Shown in pieces: positions 58,723-64,000 of a stretch of DNA of 64,000 nucleotides. The notes beneath the pieces were generated by a model. That model saw only the letters and a program-made list of their open reading frames with translations. It did not search any database and had not been told where the DNA came from. A program made the position numbers and the translations under genes. The DNA comes from JBEVOS01 sp964563395 (GTDB lineage Bacteria > Pseudomonadota > Alphaproteobacteria > Caulobacterales > Aquidulcibacteraceae): positions 1 through 64,000 of the forward strand of contig CAZLWK010000019.1 in the NCBI GenBank assembly GCA_964563395.1. The letters run 5' to 3'. Positions within the stretch are counted from its first letter, which is position 1. Every line of letters starts with the position of its first letter.

Positions 58723-61700
58723 GTGCGGAATGATCCGTCACCGCTAAGTCAGTTGGAGAAAGTCGTCGTCGGGGCGGACACGATGATCGGCCTGGAACAA
58801 GCGGGCGCGCTGCATGCGCCGCGCGCGCTTCATGGACGCGATGAAAGCCTCTTGGCGCTGCTCGCGGCGCTGGAGGCGGACGGCGTGCGCGGCGTTATCG
58901 TGCGGGGGCCGGCCGGGGTCGGCAAGACGGCCCTTGTCGAGATGGCCTTGTCCCGTTTGGCGCGCGGGGGCGCGCTCACCGGCGCCGGCAAGCACCCCGA
59001 AGGCGAAACGGCGCGCGATCTTGCGCCCTTGATCGAGGCGTTGGAGGCGGCCGTGGGAGCCGGGCTCGACACGCTTTACGATCCCGACAGCGGACTATCG
59101 ACTTTGCGCCAAGCCCTCGGCGCGCGCGCCACGGCGTTGGCGACGTTCTCTTCAGGTTTGCTGCGCGGACTCGCCGATTCACTTCATGGCGCCGCGATCT
59201 CCGCCGCCGCCGCGGAGGAGAATGTCGCGCTCGCGGTGCTGACCGTGTTGCGCTGGCTGGAAGGCTTCGAACAACCCATCGTTCTCTTTATCGACGATTG
59301 GAACAGGGCCGGTCCGCGTGCGCGCGCGCTCTATGAGCGCTTGCTGCAGGAGGCGCCGCCCTTGGCGCGCATCGTCGCGGCGGAGCGCGTGGCTGCAGAT
59401 GCGCCGCACCCGCCCGTGCAACGCCATGATTTGTTCGTGATGGATTTGGGGCCGCTGCGCCCAGCCCACGTCCGCGCCGTCGTGCGCGACATGCTTGGCG
59501 GCCAAAACGACGCTGCGGATCGCCTCGCCGCCAATTTCACCCAGGAACGCAATCTTCCGTTCGACATCGTGCAAACCGTGCGGCGGTTGGAGGCCGCCGG
59601 CGCGCTGCGTCTTCTGGACGGAGAATGGCGCTTCGACGCGCATGCGGCGACGCCGGTATTCGCGGAAAATCTATATGAGGCGATCGGCGCGCGTCTGGAG
59701 GCGGCGCCGCAATCCGCGAAGGATTTGGCCGCCGCCTTGGCCGTGTTCGGCGAAGCCGCCGACCTCGCGGACGTCGCGGCCGCCGCCGAGCTCGATGCGT
59801 CCGAAACGGCCGAGGCGCTCGGCCATTTGGGCAAGGCCGGTCTCGTCGTTTCGCGCGGTGTGCGCATCGCCTTCGCGCATGACCGCATTCAATCCGCCGC
59901 AATCAGCGCAATCGACGCGGCCGCGCGCGCCGATATCGCCGCGCGAATCGCCGATCGCTTGCGCCGCACGGGTGCGGGCCAGGAGGGCGGCGACAAGCAG
60001 CAATTGATGCTGCGTCGCTGCCTGGACGGCGGGCTCGACCGCGTCGATCCGCTGCTCTGGGCGCCGCTCTTCGCCTTGGGCGCCGAGGCCGCGCGGCGCA
60101 GCGCCGACCAAAACGCCGCCGATACGTTCGCCGAAAGCGCCTATGCGCTCGCCAAGCGCACCGGCCGCTTCTCGCATGCAATCTTGTCGGAGGCCGCCTT
60201 CGCCGCGATCGGTCGCGGCGCGCATGAGGCGGCCAAGGTGCGCGCGGACGCCATGCTCGCCGCCGCGCAAACGCCGATCGAACGCGCCGAAGCCGATGAG
60301 ATGCGGGTGTTCGCCGCGCGGATGGCCGGCGACACGGACGGCGCCATTCGCGCCGCGCGCGAAGGCTTGACGCGCGCGGGGCTGCGCACACCGGAGAATC
60401 CCACCTGGATCGACGTGATCGCCTCGGTGCTGCGCGTACGCTTCATGAGCGTCGCCCGCGCCGAGCGCGTGAGCCCCATGGGCCCATCCGAACTCGCGGC
60501 CGAAGCGCCGATGATGCGCGCGATCGGCGCCATCGGCACGCTGCTGTTTGAAAAGGACATCAAGCTTGCGATCGTCTTGTGCGCGCGGGCGGTGCCGTTT
60601 CGGGTCGCGGCGGGATCCGCTGTGGGCGCGGCGGCGCTTGCGGTCACGTGCAGTCTGATGGGGGCTTCGCGCCGCGCGGAGCGATGGTCCGAGCGCGCCT
60701 TGAAGCTCCATGCGCCAGGCCAGCCGCTGCGCGCGACGACGTTGCAATTCGCGGCGCGCTCCGGGCTTTGGCGCACGCGCTCGCGCACGCAATTGCGCTC
60801 CATCGCCGAGGAGGTGATGTCCTTGGCGTTCGAGGAAGGCGATCTTGGCATCGCCGCCTACGCCAATCGCGACCGCGTGCACGATGCGCTGCTGAGCGAT
60901 CTGCCCTTGGAGCAGACGGCGGCGCTCGCCGATCGCGCCCTTCAGCTCGCGCGGCGTCTGCGCGATCATTCGACAGCCTCCACCATCGCCGCCGTGCGGC
61001 AATGCGTGGAGCTTTATCAGCGCGGCGGCCCAACGCCGTGGCGCATGGAAGGCGAATTCTATTCGCCCGCCGAACTCGATTATGCGCGCGGCGCGCGCTT
61101 GCGCTCGATGGGCCGCACTCTGGTCAGCCTTGAAGCGCAATTGGCGGCGGTGTTCGGTGTCCATGAGGTCTGCGCCGCGCTCTACAACGAGCATCGGGCG
61201 TTGCTCGAAACCGGCAAAAGTCTCGTCGACTTTCCAACCTGGACGTTCAACACCGGCATCTCTTTGTACCGTCTTGGCGAAGCGCCGGCGGATCACGCCT
61301 TGCGCCGGCTGCAGGTCGCCGCGCGCCGCAATCCGCGCGACAACAAGCATCGGCTATTGGCGCTTCGCGCCGAGCGCTCTCTGGCGCTAGGGCGCAAGGG
61401 CGAGGCGGTGAGCACGTATGCGCTGGCCGTCCAATATGCGCGTCAATCGGAGTGTCTGATCGAATATGGCGTCGTCGCCGCCGCCGCCGCCGAAGCGGCC
61501 CAGCGCGCCGGGCATGGCATAGCCGCGGCGCGCTTCGACGCCGCCGCGTCCGACGCGTGGTCGCGCTTCGGCGCGCACGCGGTCGCGCTCTATAGGCGTC
61601 GGGCGGAACCTTCCCTGCAAACCTATGCCGCGCGTGCGCAGCCGCCCGCCGAGCCGCTCGACAGGCGCGCCCAGGAGATCGCGCGACAGGCTGCGGAACG

Positions 61701-63081
61701 GGCGAACGCGGCCAAGTCACGTTTCCTCGCGATGATCGGCCACGAATTGCGCACGCCCTTGCAGGGCATGCAGGGCTTGGTGGATCTGGCGAACGATCCC
61801 GGCGATCTCGATCTGGAGGAATTACGCGGCGCGCTCACGCATCTGCGCGTTCTCGTCGGCGACCTGACCGATTGGGCCGCGCTCGACGCGGACGTTCTGC
61901 GCCTCACGCAAAAGCCTTTCAGCATTATCACGGTGGTGCGCGGCGTGGCGCGCCAGCAGGCGGCGCGCGCGCCCGATCGGCATGTGCGTTTGACGGTGAG
62001 CGGCCCCAATGCGGAGGTGCTCGGCGATGAAGCGCGTTTGCGGCAAGTGCTCACAAATTTGGTCGCCAACGCGCTTGCGCATGGCCAAGGCGAGGTGGAC
62101 CTCACCGTGCGCATCGACGCGCCGCCCGACGGGCCCGTCGCGGCGACGTTCGAGGTCGGCGATGAGGGCCCTGGCCTTGCGCCGGCTGAATTGGCGCGGC
62201 TGTTCGAACCCTTCGAAAGGGGCGCCGTTAGCGGCGAGGGGCTTGGCCTCGGTTTGGCGATTTCGCGGCGCCTGGTGATGCTGATGGGCGGCGATCTAAT
62301 CGCCGAGATGGACGGCGGCGCGCGCTTCTCCTTCAAGGTCGCATGGCCGCCGGCGGCGACGCGGCGCGCGCAAAAGCCGGATGCGCCGTCCCGCGTGCGT
62401 AGCGGTCGCGTGCTCTTAGTGGAAGACAATGCGCTGAGCCGACGTGTCCTGCGTGGAATGTTCGAGGCGGCGGGCAGCGAGGTGATCGAAGCGGTCAGTG
62501 CAGGCGAAGGCGCCGCGGCCGCGCAGCGCACCGCCTTGGACCTCTGTGTGATCGATTATCGGCTTCCCGATTTCAACGGATTGGCGTTGGCGCGCCGCCT
62601 GCGCGCCGGCGGCTATACGGGGCGTATCGTGATCGCCACCGCCGGCATGGAGGACGGCGCCGAACAGCCCGATCCCGCCCTGCACATCGAAGCCGTGCTC
62701 ACCAAGCCGGTTTCCTTCGCGGATGTCGGCGCGCTCGTGGGACAGAAGATGGAGCGGGACGCGCCGCCGCCGCGCATCTTTGAGCTCCGCCTGGCGCTCG
62801 GCGCGGCCGCGCAGGACATTCTCAAGATGGCGGAGCCGCAAGCGCACGCCGCGCATGCGCGGCTGCGCGCGGCGTTGGCGCGCGGCGAACGCGAGGCGGC
62901 GGCGGAGGAAGCGCATGCGCTGCGCGGTCTCGCGGCCCATATCGGTCTGCATGATTTGTCTAACGCCGCCGGCGCCCTGGAACAGGATTTGCGCGCGTCG
63001 CGCGATCACACGGAATCGGCGCGCGCTTTCGACGCCGTTTTCATGCGCACCGATTGGACGGCCTTCGCTTTGTCTTCGTAG
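58723..63081 (+). CDS. AAA ATPase-TPR-like-histidine kinase-receiver-Hpt phosphorelay protein
   Basis: 1,452 residues from GTG 58723; ATG 58783 is an alternative. Domains in order: an AAA_16-type ATPase (~35-300; Walker A GPAGVGKT at 62-69, Walker B-like IVLFIDDW), a long Ala-rich helical region (~330-960) resembling TPR-type sensory repeats of large STAND-like regulators, a HisKA domain with His ~1007 (GHELRTPLQ), HATPase_c (NLVANALAHG, DEGPGLAP, GEGLGLGLAI), a receiver with Asp ~1278 (CVIDYRLPD) and Lys in LTKPV, and an Hpt-like domain with His ~1398 (AHALRGLAAH). It resembles PknK-like ATPase/kinase proteins but lacks the Ser/Thr kinase domain. No membrane helix. It is divergent from an OmpR-type regulator. 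Confidence 0.9.
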   Translation: MRNDPSPLSQLEKVVVGADTMIGLEQAGALHAPRALHGRDESLLALLAALEADGVRGVIVRGPAGVGKTALVEMALSRLARGGALTGAGKHPEGETARDLAPLIEALEAAVGAGLDTLYDPDSGLSTLRQALGARATALATFSSGLLRGLADSLHGAAISAAAAEENVALAVLTVLRWLEGFEQPIVLFIDDWNRAGPRARALYERLLQEAPPLARIVAAERVAADAPHPPVQRHDLFVMDLGPLRPAHVRAVVRDMLGGQNDAADRLAANFTQERNLPFDIVQTVRRLEAAGALRLLDGEWRFDAHAATPVFAENLYEAIGARLEAAPQSAKDLAAALAVFGEAADLADVAAAAELDASETAEALGHLGKAGLVVSRGVRIAFAHDRIQSAAISAIDAAARADIAARIADRLRRTGAGQEGGDKQQLMLRRCLDGGLDRVDPLLWAPLFALGAEAARRSADQNAADTFAESAYALAKRTGRFSHAILSEAAFAAIGRGAHEAAKVRADAMLAAAQTPIERAEADEMRVFAARMAGDTDGAIRAAREGLTRAGLRTPENPTWIDVIASVLRVRFMSVARAERVSPMGPSELAAEAPMMRAIGAIGTLLFEKDIKLAIVLCARAVPFRVAAGSAVGAAALAVTCSLMGASRRAERWSERALKLHAPGQPLRATTLQFAARSGLWRTRSRTQLRSIAEEVMSLAFEEGDLGIAAYANRDRVHDALLSDLPLEQTAALADRALQLARRLRDHSTASTIAAVRQCVELYQRGGPTPWRMEGEFYSPAELDYARGARLRSMGRTLVSLEAQLAAVFGVHEVCAALYNEHRALLETGKSLVDFPTWTFNTGISLYRLGEAPADHALRRLQVAARRNPRDNKHRLLALRAERSLALGRKGEAVSTYALAVQYARQSECLIEYGVVAAAAAEAAQRAGHGIAAARFDAAASDAWSRFGAHAVALYRRRAEPSLQTYAARAQPPAEPLDRRAQEIARQAAERANAAKSRFLAMIGHELRTPLQGMQGLVDLANDPGDLDLEELRGALTHLRVLVGDLTDWAALDADVLRLTQKPFSIITVVRGVARQQAARAPDRHVRLTVSGPNAEVLGDEARLRQVLTNLVANALAHGQGEVDLTVRIDAPPDGPVAATFEVGDEGPGLAPAELARLFEPFERGAVSGEGLGLGLAISRRLVMLMGGDLIAEMDGGARFSFKVAWPPAATRRAQKPDAPSRVRSGRVLLVEDNALSRRVLRGMFEAAGSEVIEAVSAGEGAAAAQRTALDLCVIDYRLPDFNGLALARRLRAGGYTGRIVIATAGMEDGAEQPDPALHIEAVLTKPVSFADVGALVGQKMERDAPPPRIFELRLALGAAAQDILKMAEPQAHAAHARLRAALARGEREAAAEEAHALRGLAAHIGLHDLSNAAGALEQDLRASRDHTESARAFDAVFMRTDWTAFALSS

Positions 63082-63145
63082 GGCGCGCGCGCGTTGTTCA
63101 CACCGCGTCCATGGCGCGCGCGTCATGAGCGCGTAATCTAAGGCT

Positions 63146-63216
63146 GGATGCGCGGCGGCGTCGTCTTGAGGGCGGTCCTTTCGGATTTCAGGGGGCTGAG
63201 CGCGGGCCGCGCATCC
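63146..63216. repeat. spaced perfect inverted repeat downstream of the phosphorelay gene
   Basis: GGATGCGCGGC (63146-63156) and its exact complement GCCGCGCATCC (63206-63216) enclose 49 bases. The structure lies between the convergent phosphorelay and VOC genes and is followed by a short CTTT. It could be a long terminator or the closing stem of a structured RNA. Confidence 0.4.
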
Positions 63217-63237
63217 GTCTTTACAATCCAAGTGGAA

Positions 63238-63771
63238 TTACACTGTGCGCAGAACGGGGCCGTCATCGCTTGCCCGTGCGGCGTCCCGCACGCGCGCATA
63301 AAGCGCCAGGATTGGCGCGCTCGGCTCATAAAGTTCGATGAAATGCCCGAATTGGGCGGTCGCATCCATCATCGCGAACCGCACCGCCCCGCCGCCGATC
63401 TCCGCGTACAGCGCCTCTTGAAAACCCGCTCGCTCATGCGCCGCGATGGCGGCGTCGAGATCGTCGACGAACAGGGCGACATGATGCAGCCCGGCGCGTC
63501 CTTCGGGATAAAGGTCGCGGAACACGGATGCGCCTTTGTTGTTCTGCTGCACGAACTCGATCATCACCTCGCCCCATTGCCCATAGGCCGATGAATGATC
63601 GAGTTGTGCTGGCGCGCCGCGATGCCGGCACAAGCTGAGCGGCACGTTCTCGGCGATGAAATAAGGCCCCGATCCGAAATGCGCCGCGTGCGCAATCGCC
63701 GCCGCGCGAATGTCCGGCGTGAAATAGGCGATCTGTCGGATCGGCAAGCCGAATGGGCCGCGGGCGTTCAT
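63238..63771 (-). CDS. VOC (glyoxalase/bleomycin resistance/dioxygenase) family protein
   Basis: 177 residues from ATG 63771; TTG 63807 is in frame upstream. Vicinal-oxygen-chelate pattern: IRQIAYFTPDIRAAAIAHAAHFGSG at the N terminus, LDHSSAYGQWGEVMIEFVQQ, then the second module GLHHVALFVDDLDAAIAAHERAGF and GHFIELYEPS. Metal ligands could be the His of LHH and the Glu of FIELYE. Lyase, isomerase or dioxygenase; the substrate is not evident. Confidence 0.82.
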   Translation of the reverse strand: MNARGPFGLPIRQIAYFTPDIRAAAIAHAAHFGSGPYFIAENVPLSLCRHRGAPAQLDHSSAYGQWGEVMIEFVQQNNKGASVFRDLYPEGRAGLHHVALFVDDLDAAIAAHERAGFQEALYAEIGGGAVRFAMMDATAQFGHFIELYEPSAPILALYARVRDAARASDDGPVLRTV

Positions 63772-63814
63772 GCGATCATATAATCGCCGCGCCCGCGCGC
63801 CCCGCAAGCACCGT

Positions 63815-64000
63815 TCAGCGCTTCAGATTGAACGCAAGCCCCACAAGCAGCCCGACGCCCGCGGCGATGCCGAGCGAAGCCAGCGGATGCTGGTCCAGCG
63901 AATTGACCAAGGCGCGCCGGCCTTCGCGCACGTCGTCGCGGACGTCATCGGCGATCCGGCGGCTCGAACGCCCCAGCGAGGCCCCAATGGCGTGCGCGGC
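63815..64000 (-). CDS. DUF883/ElaB-YqjD-like membrane-anchored protein (5' partial)
   Basis: The last 61 codons of a gene that continues beyond the window. The visible part has a charged helix (SSRRIADDVRDDVREGRRALVNSLDQ) and a C-terminal membrane anchor starting HPLASLGIAAGVGLLVGLAF and ending LKR. This matches the C-terminal anchor of ElaB/YqjD/DUF883 proteins, which in enterobacteria tether ribosomes to the inner membrane in stationary phase. The N-terminal part is not visible. Confidence 0.7.
   Translation of the reverse strand, partial: AAHAIGASLGRSSRRIADDVRDDVREGRRALVNSLDQHPLASLGIAAGVGLLVGLAFNLKR

Noticed and set aside
59671..61350. 559-codon open frame antisense to the phosphorelay gene
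   Set aside because: Shadow frame in Ala-rich coding DNA with no protein-like pattern.
58723..63081. Giant ATPase as a STAND-type anti-phage defence protein
   Set aside because: The C terminus is a complete histidine phosphorelay rather than a toxic effector, and it is paired with an OmpR-type regulator.

Overview
The window is about 64 kb of GC-rich, densely packed DNA from an alphaproteobacterium, most likely Caulobacterales or Hyphomonadales-like. The main reasons are cckA directly behind fliQ-fliR-flhB, a full CtrA box (TTAA-N7-TTAA) between divergent flgB and fliO, many HWE-type histidine kinases and FAT-GUY-like receivers, an acetolactate synthase operon with a leader-peptide attenuator, and hflK-hflC and serB/miaA in typical alphaproteobacterial form. 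No rRNA, tRNA, CRISPR array, prophage or insertion sequence was seen. No gene-free stretch exceeds 300 bases.

Region by region. 1-7.8 kb: a signalling array of four collinear genes. They are a HAMP-repeat hybrid kinase with three receivers (5' end outside the window), a receiver-HWE kinase-receiver protein, a GAF/multi-PAS HWE kinase and a single-domain receiver. 7.8-14 kb: a zinc alcohol dehydrogenase with a membrane partner, folA (apparently starting at CTG), an SMP-30-like lactonase, a GST, a YdeI-like protein, two small membrane proteins and an AraC regulator. 14-18.3 kb: mrp, hflKC and serB. 18.3-27.6 kb: miaA, then the ilv block (leader peptide and terminator, ilvB, a lipoprotein gene, ilvN, later ilvC), with a GH13 glucosidase, a DUF924 gene, a methyltransferase and a GFA protein.

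27.6-42.1 kb is the most accessory-looking part, a catabolic island on both strands. It holds an enoyl-CoA hydratase, an acyl-CoA synthetase, a cysteine-free OB-fold partner with a thiolase-like enzyme, an SDR, a molybdopterin oxidoreductase, two paralogous Rieske oxygenase alpha subunits, a carotenoid-oxygenase-family cleavage enzyme, an ABM monooxygenase, a SnoaL-like protein and a lipoyl-domain/alpha-beta-hydrolase fusion. Together these could hydroxylate, oxidatively cleave, CoA-activate and chain-shorten a hydrophobic aromatic, stilbenoid or isoprenoid substrate. The substrate itself cannot be read from the sequence.

42.1-52.3 kb is core: yidC, rnpA and rpmH from one promoter, then divergent flagellar operons (flgB-flgC-fliE leftward; fliO-fliP and fliQ-fliR-flhB-cckA rightward). 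Two small genes are added here, at 44658-44789 and 47329-47439. 52.3-57.9 kb: tadA, an ABM-like gene head-to-head with a pseudouridine synthase gene, TerC, a YkvA protein, two enoyl-CoA hydratases, rsmD and a TPR protein. 57.9-63.1 kb: an OmpR-type regulator divergent from a 1,452-residue AAA-ATPase/TPR-like/histidine kinase/receiver/Hpt protein, a candidate self-contained phosphorelay. The window ends with a VOC-family gene and the 3' end of a DUF883/ElaB-like gene.
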